This document shows positions 9,874 to 19,138 of a DNA stretch of 64,000 nt, one piece after another. The translations under genes and the position numbers were made by a program. Under the pieces are notes generated by a model. The model searched no databases, was not told the DNA's origin, and was given only the letters and a program-made list of their open reading frames with translations. Each line of letters begins with the position of its first letter. Positions within the stretch are counted from its first letter, which is position 1. Location of the stretch: positions 124,001 through 188,000 of the forward strand of contig NZ_FMZC01000006.1 in the NCBI RefSeq assembly GCF_900102625.1. Reading direction: 5' to 3'. This stretch comes from Paracidovorax valerianellae (lineage in GTDB: Bacteria > Pseudomonadota > Gammaproteobacteria > Burkholderiales > Burkholderiaceae_C).

Positions 9874-10740
9874 ATGCCCACCAGCCCTTTGGATGCCCCC
9901 CGCCTGATGCCAGCCGCCGTGCTGGCTTTTGCGTTGCTGGGCGCGCTCGTTTTTGGTGGCTGGCAAGCATGGACGCAGGTCGGCATGGCCCCCGTGGCGC
10001 CGCTGCCGGCCGAGGCGCTGGCCAGCAAACACACGGCCCGCGGGCCAGAGGTGCGGGTGCAAGACCCCGATAGCGCGGGCTCTGGACCCACGTGGCAAAC
10101 ATTGACAGCGGCCCAGAAAGAAGCGCTCCATCCCTTGGCCGCGCGTTGGACCATGCTCAGTGAAGCTCAAAAACGGCGTTGGATCACTTTGTCGGCCAGC
10201 TTTCCTACCTTGTCGCCGCAAGAGCGTGAAAAGATGCTGGGCCGAATGGCCGACTGGGCCAATCTGAGCCTGCAGCAACGCAGCCAGGCACGGCTCAACT
10301 ACGCAGCCACCAAGAAATTGTCCGTGGACGACAAGTGGGCCCAGTGGGAAGCGTACCAAGCCCTTCCCACCGAAGAAAAGAAACAACTGGCTGCCCGTGC
10401 GGCGCCCCGCCCCGCCGGAGCCGCTACGGCCATCAAACCCGTGCCCGCCCGCAAACTGGCACGCGTGCCAGCAGCGACGGTCGCCAATGCGAACCGCCCC
10501 AATCCGCCCAAGATTCCGCCAGTGAGTGAGTTTCACCCCACGCAGGCGTTGCCCGTATCCGTGCCAGCGACCGGCACGGCAGTGGCCGTGGAAACGGCAC
10601 CAGTCGCCGTACCCATCGCCGTTCCTGCTCCGTTGGCGCCACTGAATATGGTTGAACCTGCGCCTGAAGCGCCAGCCGCTACGCCACCGACACCGGCAAC
10701 AACACCTACTGACAACGGCCCGATCCATCCGCCGCAGTAA
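9874..10740 (+). CDS. DUF3106 domain protein, membrane anchored
   Basis: A 288-residue protein with one N-terminal hydrophobic segment (about residues 10-32) and then a helical domain (residues 70-165) built of repeated short motifs of the form W..L...Q...L..L...W..LS..Q+.RW, ending in LPTEEKKQL, typical of DUF3106. The last 120 residues are Pro/Ala/Val-rich and look disordered. It starts 15 bp after the DUF3619 gene. The function of DUF3106 is unknown to me; the position suggests a periplasmic partner of the sigma/anti-sigma pair. Confidence 0.75.
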   Translation: MPTSPLDAPRLMPAAVLAFALLGALVFGGWQAWTQVGMAPVAPLPAEALASKHTARGPEVRVQDPDSAGSGPTWQTLTAAQKEALHPLAARWTMLSEAQKRRWITLSASFPTLSPQEREKMLGRMADWANLSLQQRSQARLNYAATKKLSVDDKWAQWEAYQALPTEEKKQLAARAAPRPAGAATAIKPVPARKLARVPAATVANANRPNPPKIPPVSEFHPTQALPVSVPATGTAVAVETAPVAVPIAVPAPLAPLNMVEPAPEAPAATPPTPATTPTDNGPIHPPQ

Positions 10741-10747
10741 CCGCGCC

Positions 10748-11293
10748 ATGTCTGCATCAACGCCCCAAAGCGCCATGGCCAGCCATGAACTCCAGTCCTC
10801 GACGATGAACGGCATCACGCCGTCACTGCGGCGCCGCATGGCTTGCTGGCTTTACGAAGGCATGCTGATGTTCGGCGTGGTTTTCATTGCCGGCTACCTT
10901 TTCGGTACGCTCAGCCAGACCCGCAACGCGCTGGACAACCGCCACGCGCTTCAAGCGTTTCTCTTCGTGATTTTCGGAATTTACTTTGTTTGGTTCTGGG
11001 CCAAAGGGCAGACGCTGGCGATGAAAACCTGGCATATCCGCGTGGTGGACCGCGCGGGCAAACCCATCACCCAGACCCGGGCGCTGGGCCGTTACGCATT
11101 GAGTTGGCTTTGGTTTTTGCCACCTCTGGCAGCGATCGCCCCTTTTCAGTTGTCCGGCAGTGAATCGGCAGTGATCGTGCTGGGGTGGGTGGTTGTCTGG
11201 GCATTGCTGAGCCGGTTTCAGCCGGAGCGGCAGTTCTGGCACGACATCTGGGCCGGCACGCGGCTCGTGCATTTCGAGCACGCCAAAAAGTAA
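10748..11293 (+). CDS. RDD family membrane protein
   Basis: A 181-residue integral membrane protein with the RDD domain (about residues 30-170) and three to four hydrophobic helices. Family features visible are the arginine before the first helix (LRRRMACWLYEGMLM), and the internal QTLAMKTWHIRVVDRAGKPIT segment that precedes the remaining helices. The start ATG lies 7 bp after the DUF3106 stop codon, so the gene is part of the sigma-factor operon. RDD proteins have been linked to transport or stress in some bacteria; no specific substrate can be read from the sequence. Confidence 0.85.
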   Translation: MSASTPQSAMASHELQSSTMNGITPSLRRRMACWLYEGMLMFGVVFIAGYLFGTLSQTRNALDNRHALQAFLFVIFGIYFVWFWAKGQTLAMKTWHIRVVDRAGKPITQTRALGRYALSWLWFLPPLAAIAPFQLSGSESAVIVLGWVVVWALLSRFQPERQFWHDIWAGTRLVHFEHAKK

Positions 11294-11349
11294 TCTGCGC
11301 AACCGTGCGCAGTGCGACTTGCCGTCGAGCCCGGCGAAAATGCTGATCT

Positions 11350-11745
11350 ATGTCCGCCCCTTTCACGCCCCATCCCCACAAAGCCCGCACCGGCCTGCAT
11401 CGCATCTGGCACGCAGGGCAGTATTCGATACAGGGCTTGCGAGCGGGCTGGGCTGAGAAAGCCTTTCGCCTCGAAGCATGCATGGCCCTCGTGTTGCTGC
11501 CCTCCTCCTTATGGCTGGGCGGAGGTTGGGTAGAGGTCGCGCTGCTCGCTGGCACGGTGATGCTGGTTTTGATCACCGAGCTGCTGAACTCGGGGATCGA
11601 GGCGGCGATCGATCGCATCGGGCCGGAGTTGCACGAACTGTCCAAGCGCGCAAAGGACATGGGCAGTGCCGCCGTCTTGTTGAGTTTGCTGCTGTGTTCA
11701 GGCGTCTGGGCCGCAGCGTTGTTTCAGAGGTTTTTTCATGGCTGA
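11350..11745 (+). CDS. dgkA: Diacylglycerol kinase
   Basis: A 131-residue inner-membrane kinase that phosphorylates diacylglycerol to phosphatidic acid, recycling lipid released by membrane-derived oligosaccharide synthesis. The DgkA signature is present as ELLNSGIEAAIDR (about residues 76-88), with the catalytic glutamates, inside a three-helix small protein. The N-terminal amphipathic region has the usual RIWHAGQYSIQGL. The last 8 bases overlap the next gene. Confidence 0.92.
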   Translation: MSAPFTPHPHKARTGLHRIWHAGQYSIQGLRAGWAEKAFRLEACMALVLLPSSLWLGGGWVEVALLAGTVMLVLITELLNSGIEAAIDRIGPELHELSKRAKDMGSAAVLLSLLLCSGVWAAALFQRFFHG

Positions 11746-12331
11746 TCCGTCCTTCTCCTTTTGCGTTTATCTGGGTTCGCGTCCTGGCGAAAACCCGCTG
11801 TTCGCCGAATCGGCCATCGCCACCGGTGAATGGATCGGCCGGCACGGCGGCCAATTGGTCTATGGCGGCGGACGCAGCGGTCTGATGGGAACCGTGGCCG
11901 AGGCCACGCGGCGCGCCGGTGGCCGGGTGGTGGGCGTCATTCCGCAGGCATTGGTGGACAAGGAATTGGCGAATCGCGACTGCGATGAGTTGCACATCGT
12001 CGAGACGATGCACGAGCGCAAAGCCATGATGGCCGAACGCAGCAATGCCTTTCTGGCCTTGCCCGGTGGCATCGGAACATTCGAAGAGCTGTTCGAAGTC
12101 TGGACGTGGCGCCAGCTCGGCTATCACGACAAACCCATCGGCCTGCTGAATGTCGACGGCTACTACGACGGCCTGCTGGCCTTCCTGCAAACCAGTGTTG
12201 CGAGCGGCCTGATGAGCGACTGGCAGATGGGACTGCTGACCGCCTCCGCCGATCTGGACCAATTGCTTCAGTCCGTGGTGGAAGCCGCGGGCACGCCAAC
12301 AGGGCAGGTTCCGCTGCGTGCGGTAATCTGA
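11738..12331 (+). CDS. LOG family protein (nucleoside 5'-monophosphate phosphoribohydrolase)
   Basis: A 197-residue Rossmann-fold protein of the TIGR00730/LOG family, homologous to plant and bacterial enzymes that release free cytokinin bases from riboside monophosphates and related nucleotides. The hallmark PGGIGTFEE is present near residue 108, with the phosphate-binding YGGGRSGLMG loop near residue 46. It overlaps dgkA by 8 bp. In bacteria without plant contact such proteins are often general nucleotide hydrolases, so a cytokinin role is not implied. Confidence 0.88.
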   Translation: MADPSFSFCVYLGSRPGENPLFAESAIATGEWIGRHGGQLVYGGGRSGLMGTVAEATRRAGGRVVGVIPQALVDKELANRDCDELHIVETMHERKAMMAERSNAFLALPGGIGTFEELFEVWTWRQLGYHDKPIGLLNVDGYYDGLLAFLQTSVASGLMSDWQMGLLTASADLDQLLQSVVEAAGTPTGQVPLRAVI

Positions 12332-12386
12332 GCGTTCAAGGGAAACGCCGACGGCAAGGTCGGCTCCGCTCAGTCAGCGTGCGATG

Positions 12387-12788
<402 letters not shown>

Positions 12789-14444
12789 TCAGGCCCGGAA
12801 ACGGCTGGTGATGGGGTAGCGCCAGTCCTTGCCGAAGCTGCGGCGGGTGATGCGGATGCCGACCGGGGCCTGGCGGCGTTTGTATTCGTTGAGCTTGATC
12901 AGGCGCGTCACGCGCTCGACATCGGCCCGGTCATAGCCGGCATCCACGATGGCATCGATCGGTTCGTCGTTTTCCATGTACCGCGCGACGATGGCGTCGA
13001 GAACCTCGTAAGGCGGCAGGCTGTCCTGGTCTTTCTGGTCGGGACGCAACTCGGCGCTCGGCGGGCGCGTGATGATGCGCTCGGGAATGGGCTGTGCACC
13101 GGTCCCGAAGGGATCGTTTTCGTTGCGCCAGCGCGCCAGCGAAAACACCGCCGTCTTGGCCACGTCCTTGATGACGGCGAAGCCGCCGGCCATGTCTCCG
13201 TAAAGCGTGCAGTAGCCGGTCGCCATCTCGCTTTTGTTGCCGGTGGTGAGCACCACCGAGCCGAACTTGTTGGACAGCGCCATGAGCAAGGTGCCGCGGA
13301 TGCGGGCCTGCAGGTTCTCTTCGGTGGTGTCTTCGGGCAGCCCGGCAAACTCACTGGCAAGCGCGGCCTTGAAGGCCTCGAATTGCGGGGCTATGGAAAT
13401 CTCGTCATACCTCACGCCCAGCCGCTCGGCCATCTCGCGCGCATCGATCCAGCTGATGTCTGCGGTGTAGGGGGACGGCATCATCACGGCGCGCACCTTG
13501 TCCGCGCCCAGCGCATCCACGGCGATGGCCAACACGAGCGCCGAATCGATCCCGCCCGACAACCCGAGCAGCGCGCCGGGAAAGCCGTTCTTGCCGACGT
13601 AGTCGCGCACGCCCAGCACCAGCGCGCTCCACAGATCCGATTCCAGCGATGGGAGCGGCGCGACGTCCGCACTCAGCGCCAAGGCCCCTTCCGCCAACTC
13701 GGCGCGGATCGAAAAGCGGTGTTCTTCAAAACCAGGCGCCCGGCCCGCCACGAAGCCGCTGGCCTGCAGTGCGAACGAACGCCCCTCGAAGACGACCTCG
13801 TCCTGCCCACCGACCAGGTGCGCATAGACCAGCGGCAGACCGGTTTCGGCCACGCGCTCGCGCATGATCTGCTCGCGCTCAGCACTTTTTCCCAGGTGAA
13901 ACGGTGAGGCGTTGATGGTGGCCAGCAGCTGCGCGCCGGCTTCGGCAGCCCGGCGTGCGGGGCCTTCGAACCAGGCGTCTTCGCAAATCAGCAGCCCGAT
14001 GCGAAGGCCATCCACTTCGAAGATGCAGGTGCCGCTGCCGGGCAGGAAGTAGCGGCGCTCGTCGAACACGTCGTAGTTGGGCAGTTCCTGCTTGGCATAG
14101 GTCTGCTCGATCACGCCATTGCGCAGCACGCTGGCCGCGTTGTGGCTGAGGCCGCCGCCAGCGTCTTCCGATGTGCGCTGCGGATGGCCGACCACGATGG
14201 CCAGCCCTTCCAGAGGTGCCGTCTCGCGCGCCACCAGCGCCAGAGCGTCTTCGCAGCCGGACAGGAATGCGGGGCGAAGGTAGAGGTCTTCGGCGGCATA
14301 GCCGCACAGTGCCAATTCGGGCGTGAGCAGCAGGCGAGCGCCTGCGGCATGGGCTTGCTGGGCGCAGGCGATGATCTTGCGGGCATTGCCCTGCAGATCG
14401 CCCACCACAAAATTAAGCTGGGCGACGCTGATGACGAGTGGCAT
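12789..14444 (-). CDS. nadE: Glutamine-dependent NAD+ synthetase
   Basis: A 551-residue two-domain enzyme that amidates nicotinic acid adenine dinucleotide to NAD+. The N-terminal nitrilase-type glutaminase domain (about residues 1-260) has the Glu-Lys-Cys triad in TPELALCGY, YAKQELPNYDVFDE and LLICEDAWF. The C-terminal synthetase domain (about 275-551) has the PP-loop LSGGIDSALV. The start at MPLVISVAQLNF is the normal one for this family. It precedes glnK on the same strand. Confidence 0.95.
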   Translation of the reverse strand: MPLVISVAQLNFVVGDLQGNARKIIACAQQAHAAGARLLLTPELALCGYAAEDLYLRPAFLSGCEDALALVARETAPLEGLAIVVGHPQRTSEDAGGGLSHNAASVLRNGVIEQTYAKQELPNYDVFDERRYFLPGSGTCIFEVDGLRIGLLICEDAWFEGPARRAAEAGAQLLATINASPFHLGKSAEREQIMRERVAETGLPLVYAHLVGGQDEVVFEGRSFALQASGFVAGRAPGFEEHRFSIRAELAEGALALSADVAPLPSLESDLWSALVLGVRDYVGKNGFPGALLGLSGGIDSALVLAIAVDALGADKVRAVMMPSPYTADISWIDAREMAERLGVRYDEISIAPQFEAFKAALASEFAGLPEDTTEENLQARIRGTLLMALSNKFGSVVLTTGNKSEMATGYCTLYGDMAGGFAVIKDVAKTAVFSLARWRNENDPFGTGAQPIPERIITRPPSAELRPDQKDQDSLPPYEVLDAIVARYMENDEPIDAIVDAGYDRADVERVTRLIKLNEYKRRQAPVGIRITRRSFGKDWRYPITSRFRA

Positions 14445-14716
14445 ACGGGGATGGAAAAAGGACTCGGACGATTATGTCACCCGCATTCCACCCGGGCACT
14501 GCCCAGGCATGGAAGCCCCGGGTTATCCCCGTTTGCCTTGGAAAACCTTGTGGATAAGTCGTGGTTCGGTCTGTAAGGTTTGCGCAAGTCGTTGTCAGCG
14601 CTTGGGAAATATCGCCGTGCTGCCTATTTAAGCAACCACGCACCACTCAACCGCCCTTCCCTTCGCAAGGTACGGGCGCCATATCCGGCAGACGGCGCCC
14701 GTCTCCGCTTTCGGCC

Positions 14717-16087
14717 ATGATGGCGACTGCTCTCTACCTGCCGCACTCCACCTTGCCTACACCCGACGACATCGCTTACGTTCTTCGCCTGCACCCTTCA
14801 CCGGCTGAAGTGGATGCGAAGGCCTGGGACGCGTTGCTGGAATCCCAGCCGCACGCCACGCCCTTCATGCGCCACGCCTATCTGGCGGCGCTGCACACCA
14901 GTGAAAGCGCCGTGCCGGACACCGGATGGACCCCCGTGTTCTGCACCCTCTGGCGCGGCGAGGCACTGCACGGCGCCTGCGCGGTGTATGTAAAGCCGCA
15001 TTCGTATGGCGAATACGTGTTCGACCAAGGCTGGGCAGGCGCCTATGCCCGCCACGGCATGGAGTACTACCCCAAGGCCGTGGTGGCCGTGCCCTTCACC
15101 CCGGTGCCGGGAGCACGGCTGCTGGCAGTGGATGCCGCATCGCGGCAGGCGCTGGTGCAAGCACTGGTGCAGTGGTGCGAAGAAACCGGCCTGTCGTCAC
15201 TGCATCTGCTGTTCACCGCCCCGCAGGATGTGGATGCAGCGCAGGCTGCAGGCTTGATGCTGCGGCACACCGTCCAGTTTCATTGGAAGAACGAAGCCCC
15301 CGTGCCCGGCAATCAGGCCGTTTCGCCGACGCCGACGCCTTCGCAGACGGTGGCGGATACCGCGCCAGACAGCACTTCCGAAGCTGAATCAAGCGCATCA
15401 GCAGAATCGGATTCGCCGCCGCCCCAGCCGGCACAGCGGTTCGAGTCCTTCGACCATTTCCTGGCCAGCCTGTCGCAGGACAAGCGCAAGAAAATCCGGC
15501 AGGAGCGACGCCGGGTGGCCGATGCCGGAGTGACGTTTCGCTGGGTTCGCGGGACTAGCATCACGGAAGCCGACTGGGATTTTTTCTACCGCTGCTATGC
15601 GCGCACCTACCGCGAGCACGGCAACCCGCCCTACCTCACCCGAGACTTCTTCCACCGCATGGCGGCCGACATGCCCGATGCCTGGGTGCTGTTCATCGCC
15701 GAGAAGGACGATCACCCCATTGCTAGCAGTTTGATAGCTGTCGGCGCAAGCAGCCCTAGGGCAGGAGGCCAAAAAGACGCTGAACTCGTGGCTTTCGGGC
15801 GCTATTGGGGTGCGCTGGAACGGGTGGACTGTCTGCACTTCGAAGCCTGCTACTACCAGCCGCTGCAGTGGTGCATCGAGCACGGCGTTCAGCGCTTCGA
15901 AGGCGGTGCTCAGGGCGAGCACAAGATGGCGCGGGCGCTGCTGCCCGTACAGGCCACGAGCGCGCATTGGCTGGCGCACCCTGCGTTCGCGGAGGCGGTG
16001 GATCGATTCCTGGAGCGGGAAGGCGAAGGCGTTGCGCAATACCTGGAAGAGTTGCAGTCCCGCAACCCGTTCAAGCCGCCGCAATAG
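14717..16087 (+). CDS. FemAB-like/GNAT-fold acyltransferase family protein (DUF482-type)
   Basis: A 456-residue protein resembling the PF04339 group, long annotated as peptidoglycan biosynthesis or GNAT proteins. Conserved blocks include TPFMRHAYLAAL, DKRKKIRQERRRV, HFEACYYQPLQWCIE and FEGGAQGEHKMARALLP. The start is the first of two adjacent ATGs after a GC-rich leader. Two oddities: a Ser/Pro/Glu-rich insertion of about 50 residues (about 195-245) before the DKRKK block, and a stretch at 15720-15777 where the codons follow the interspersed repeat and read IASSLIAVGASSPRAGGQ. The biochemical activity is not established. Confidence 0.8.
   Translation: MMATALYLPHSTLPTPDDIAYVLRLHPSPAEVDAKAWDALLESQPHATPFMRHAYLAALHTSESAVPDTGWTPVFCTLWRGEALHGACAVYVKPHSYGEYVFDQGWAGAYARHGMEYYPKAVVAVPFTPVPGARLLAVDAASRQALVQALVQWCEETGLSSLHLLFTAPQDVDAAQAAGLMLRHTVQFHWKNEAPVPGNQAVSPTPTPSQTVADTAPDSTSEAESSASAESDSPPPQPAQRFESFDHFLASLSQDKRKKIRQERRRVADAGVTFRWVRGTSITEADWDFFYRCYARTYREHGNPPYLTRDFFHRMAADMPDAWVLFIAEKDDHPIASSLIAVGASSPRAGGQKDAELVAFGRYWGALERVDCLHFEACYYQPLQWCIEHGVQRFEGGAQGEHKMARALLPVQATSAHWLAHPAFAEAVDRFLEREGEGVAQYLEELQSRNPFKPPQ
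15720..15777 (+). repeat. Interspersed repeat copy in frame inside the acyltransferase-like gene
   Basis: TTGCTAG..ATAGCTG is followed, 39 nt from the start, by GGGCAGGAGGCCAAAAAG in place of GCGCTGGAGGCCAAAAAG. CCCTAG, seen in three intergenic copies, is also present. The element is read in frame without a stop codon, using AT-rich codons (including TTG, ATA and GCT) unlike the surrounding GC-rich codon use. Confidence 0.75.
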
Positions 16088-16119
16088 CCATAACCTAGCC
16101 CTGCATGGATAGGGAAGCG

Positions 16120-16137
16120 GATGCAGATGCAGATGCG
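16120..16137 (+). repeat. Hexamer tandem repeat
   Basis: Three copies of GATGCA/GATGCG lie about 30 bp after the stop of the acyltransferase-like gene. No function is apparent. Confidence 0.5.
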
Positions 16138-16171
16138 GAGGTATGACCTTTGGCCGGCACTGCCATCTCAG

Positions 16172-16232
16172 TCAAAAAGCCCTCCAGCGCAATAAACACT
16201 AGGGTGATTAGCTATAAAAAATATAGCAATCA
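16172..16232 (-). repeat. Interspersed repeat copy between two convergent genes
   Basis: Read on the minus strand it is one of the best copies: TTGCTAT, seven nt, ATAGCTA, CCCTAGTG, TTATT and then GCGCTGGAGGGCTTTTTGAC, with the usual 39-nt spacing. It lies between the stop codons of the acyltransferase-like gene and cheW, where its hairpins could serve as a bidirectional terminator or RNA-stabilising end. Confidence 0.85.
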
Positions 16233-16253
16233 CTCCCAGTGCCCTTGGGCCGT

Positions 16254-16763
16254 TCAAGCCGCAGCCACGGACCGCATCAATCCCATTTCGGAGCTGCTGA
16301 GCAGGGACTCGATGTCCATGACGATGAGCATGCGCTCGCCGACGGTGGCGATGCCGGTGACGAAGGCCGAGTCCACCTCGCCCTGGAACTGCGGTGCGGG
16401 TCGGATGGATTCGGGGGGCAGCGGAACGACGTCGGCCACCGCATCGACGACGGCGCCCATCACGGTGCCGCCGACATTGAGAATGATCACGACCGTGAAG
16501 TCGGTGTATTCCGCCTGGGCGCAGCGCAGTTTCAGCCGCAGATCGACGATGGGAACGATCACCCCGCGCAGATCGATCACGCCCTTGATGAAGTCCGGCG
16601 CGTGGGCCATGCGGGTGGGTTGCTCGTAAGAGCGGATTTCCTGCACACGCAGGATGTCGATGCCGTATTCCTCCTGACCGAGGCGGAAGGTCAGGTATTC
16701 CGCTGCGTTGGCAGCAACGCCCGCAGCATTGCGGGAAGACGAGGAAGCGGGGGTCGACAGCAT
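16254..16763 (-). CDS. cheW: Chemotaxis adaptor protein CheW
   Basis: A 169-residue CheW scaffold that links chemoreceptors to the CheA kinase. The CheW domain spans about residues 20-160 and shows EYLTFRLGQEEYGID, IDLRGVIVPIVDLR and the VVDAVADVV segment. The start ATG before LSTPASS is chosen because AAGGA lies 7 nt upstream on the minus strand. No other chemotaxis gene is in the window, so it is either a solitary adaptor or part of a cluster elsewhere. Confidence 0.93.
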   Translation of the reverse strand: MLSTPASSSSRNAAGVAANAAEYLTFRLGQEEYGIDILRVQEIRSYEQPTRMAHAPDFIKGVIDLRGVIVPIVDLRLKLRCAQAEYTDFTVVIILNVGGTVMGAVVDAVADVVPLPPESIRPAPQFQGEVDSAFVTGIATVGERMLIVMDIESLLSSSEMGLMRSVAAA

Positions 16764-16940
16764 GTCAGGGTCCTTCACAGAGCGGAGATCGGCGCGGCAG
16801 ACCCAGTCTGGCGCGCGCGACAAAGGGGCAGCATATCAGCCGACTTGTTACTTGTGCTCACACTTTCCCGATGCCACCGCGTCAATGAAGGCCATTGCTG
16901 TGCTAACCAGCTCCGCAATGGCCGACCCCTTCAAGGATTC

Positions 16941-17582
16941 TCAAGCGAGCAGCAGGGTCACGCCGGTCTTGGCCTGCAAGGCCTCGAACGTCACGCCAGG
17001 GGCAAGCTCCACGACCTGAAGGCCCTTGGGTGTCACGTCCATCACGGCGAGGTCGGTGATGATGCGGTCCACCACGCCGACGCCCGTCAAGGGCAGCGTG
17101 CATTCAGGCAGGATTTTCAGGTCTTCGGTGCCGTCCTTCTTGCGGGCCACGTGTTCCATGAGCACGATGACGCGCTTGACGCCCGCCACCAGGTCCATGG
17201 CGCCGCCCATGCCCTTGACCATCTTGCCGGGAATCATCCAGTTGGCCAGATCGCCCTTTTCGCTGACCTGCATGGCGCCCAGGATGGACAGGTTGACCTT
17301 GCCGCCCCGGATCATTGCAAACGACTGGTCGCTTCCGAAGATGGACGAGCCCTTGACGGTGGTGACGGTCTGCTTGCCGGCGTTGATGAGGTCGGCGTCC
17401 ACCGCGTCTTCGGTGGGAAACGGGCCGATGCCCAGCATGCCGTTCTCGGACTGCAGCCACACTTCCTTGTCGCCCGTGAAGTTGGCCACCAGCGTGGGAA
17501 TGCCGATTCCCAGGTTGACGTAGAAGCCGTCTTCGAGTTCTTGCGCCGCGCGCGCGGCCATCTGGTCTTGGGTCCAGGGCAT
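16941..17582 (-). CDS. scoB: 3-oxoacid CoA-transferase subunit B
   Basis: A 213-residue subunit of a succinyl-CoA:3-ketoacid-type CoA transferase, which moves CoA from succinyl-CoA to acetoacetate or a similar ketoacid. The catalytic glutamate lies in SENGMLG (about residue 46), preceded by [10 protein letters not shown]. The start codon is one base after the stop codon of scoA, implying coupled translation. The ketoacid substrate (acetoacetate or 3-oxoadipate) cannot be decided; no pca genes are nearby. Confidence 0.92.
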   Translation of the reverse strand: MPWTQDQMAARAAQELEDGFYVNLGIGIPTLVANFTGDKEVWLQSENGMLGIGPFPTEDAVDADLINAGKQTVTTVKGSSIFGSDQSFAMIRGGKVNLSILGAMQVSEKGDLANWMIPGKMVKGMGGAMDLVAGVKRVIVLMEHVARKKDGTEDLKILPECTLPLTGVGVVDRIITDLAVMDVTPKGLQVVELAPGVTFEALQAKTGVTLLLA

Positions 17583-17583
17583 C

Positions 17584-18396
17584 TCAGGCTCCTTCTTTCT
17601 TGTTGACGGGCACCGTGACCGTGGGCACGGTCTCGCTGGTCGCAGCGGCCTGGGCGATCACCGCCTGGGCTTCGACCTGGGCGGCGGCGGCATCGACGGG
17701 TGCCGCCGTGACGGTGCGCTTTTCGATGCGCTTTTCGGGGTTGGGGTTGTGCACGATGCGGTGCACGTAAATGCCGGGCAGGTGCACGTCGTCCGGAGCG
17801 ATGTCGCCCGTCTCGACGACCTCTTCCACTTCCACGATGCAGACCTTGCCGGCCGTGGCGGCAGCGGGATTGAAGTTGCGTGCGGTCAGGCGGAACTGCA
17901 GGTTGCCGGACTTGTCGGCGCGCCAGGCTTTGACGAGCGACACGTCGGGCACCAGCGAGCGCTCCATCACATAGGTTTCGCCATCGAATTCGCGCAGTTC
18001 CTTGCCCTCGGCCACCATGGTGCCCACACCGGTCTTGGTAAAGAAGGCCGGAATGCCAGCGCCGCCCGCACGCAGCTTCTCGGCCAGCGTGCCTTGCGGC
18101 GTGAACTCGAGCTCCAGTTCGCCGGCCAGGTACTGGCGTTCGAACTCCTTGTTTTCGCCCACATAGGACGAGATCATTTTCTTGATCTGGCGCGTCTCCA
18201 GCAGCTTGCCGAGGCCGAAACCGTCCACGCCGGCGTTGTTGGAGATCACGGTCAGGCCCTTCGCGCCCGAATCGCGCAGGGCGTCGATCAAAGCCTCGGG
18301 AATGCCGCAGAGGCCAAAGCCCCCCACCGCCATGAGCTGACCATCGGCCACGACGCCCTGGAGCGCCTCGTCCGCGGAAGGAAATAACTTGTTCAC
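17584..18396 (-). CDS. scoA: 3-oxoacid CoA-transferase subunit A
   Basis: A 270-residue subunit A. The family core ends near residue 230; it contains [11 protein letters not shown] (CoA binding, about 24-34), [13 protein letters not shown] and [15 protein letters not shown]. The remaining 40 residues are a Val/Ala/Thr-rich tail with no similarity I recognise, longer than in the usual subunit A of about 233 residues. First gene of scoAB, divergent from a PAS-LuxR regulator across an 79-bp region with a perfect inverted repeat. Confidence 0.92.
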   Translation of the reverse strand: MNKLFPSADEALQGVVADGQLMAVGGFGLCGIPEALIDALRDSGAKGLTVISNNAGVDGFGLGKLLETRQIKKMISSYVGENKEFERQYLAGELELEFTPQGTLAEKLRAGGAGIPAFFTKTGVGTMVAEGKELREFDGETYVMERSLVPDVSLVKAWRADKSGNLQFRLTARNFNPAAATAGKVCIVEVEEVVETGDIAPDDVHLPGIYVHRIVHNPNPEKRIEKRTVTAAPVDAAAAQVEAQAVIAQAAATSETVPTVTVPVNKKEGA

Positions 18397-18436
18397 ACCT
18401 GTCTCCTGTCAATGATGGGATGGACCGCCGTACGAT

Positions 18437-18458
18437 ACTACGTACTTTGCTACGTAGT
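18437..18458. promoter_or_regulatory. Candidate operator between scoAB and the PAS-LuxR regulator
   Basis: ACTACGTA and TACGTAGT form a perfect 8-bp inverted repeat with a 6-nt centre, placed in the shared promoter region. A dyad of this size and position suits a dimeric LuxR-type helix-turn-helix protein, and the regulator gene is immediately beside it. Confidence 0.65.
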
Positions 18459-18475
18459 TCTCCCTAAATACTTCC

Positions 18476-19021
18476 ATGGATGTAGCCGATTACCGCCTTG
18501 CTTTCGAAATGGCCCCGGTCGGGCTTGTCATCTCGCGCAACCGCACCATGGTGGATTGCAACCGCCATGTGTGCGAAATGTTCGGTGCCTCGCGCGAGGT
18601 GCTGATCGGCCAGTCCTTTCGCATTCTGTACCCCAGCGCCGATGAATACGAGCGCCTGGGCAAGCGCATGGAGCCCATCCTGAATGCGCGCGGCCACTAC
18701 GCCGACAACCGCATCATGAAGCGCGCCAACGGCGAGGTTTTCTGGTGCCATGTGTCAGGCCGGGCGCTCAACCGCGAAGCGCCCCACGAGTCAGGCATCT
18801 GGAGCTTCGAAGACCTGAGCTCTCAGCGGCCCGTGAAGGCTGAACTGACCGGCCGCGAGCGCGAGGTGGCGGCACGCCTGCTGGAGGGCCTGACCTCCAA
18901 GGAGATCGGCCGGACCCTGGAGATCAGCCACCGCACGGTGGAGATCTACCGCGCACGGCTGATGCGCAAATACGGCGCATCGACGGCGGCCGACCTGGTG
19001 CAAAAGCTGATGGCGGGATGA
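18476..19021 (+). CDS. PAS-LuxR transcriptional regulator
   Basis: A 181-residue protein with an N-terminal PAS sensor domain (about residues 8-115, AFEMAPVGLVISRNRTMVDCN and the C-terminal F-E-D strand) and a C-terminal LuxR/FixJ helix-turn-helix (about 118-180, LTGREREVAARLLEGLTSKEI...TVEIYRARLMRKYGA). It lacks a receiver domain, so the signal is probably a small ligand or redox cue sensed by PAS. It is transcribed divergently from scoAB and is the natural candidate to control it through the dyad in between. Confidence 0.9.
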   Translation: MDVADYRLAFEMAPVGLVISRNRTMVDCNRHVCEMFGASREVLIGQSFRILYPSADEYERLGKRMEPILNARGHYADNRIMKRANGEVFWCHVSGRALNREAPHESGIWSFEDLSSQRPVKAELTGREREVAARLLEGLTSKEIGRTLEISHRTVEIYRARLMRKYGASTAADLVQKLMAG

Positions 19022-19138
19022 CCGTGGCGGCGCTCTGCCGTTAACACTTGCTTGCGCTTGCGCTCCCTGGGTGGGGTATCGCGGCTCGCGGGCGGAAGGT
19101 ACCGTTTGCGCCTTCCGAATCCCACCGTTTCACACCTT

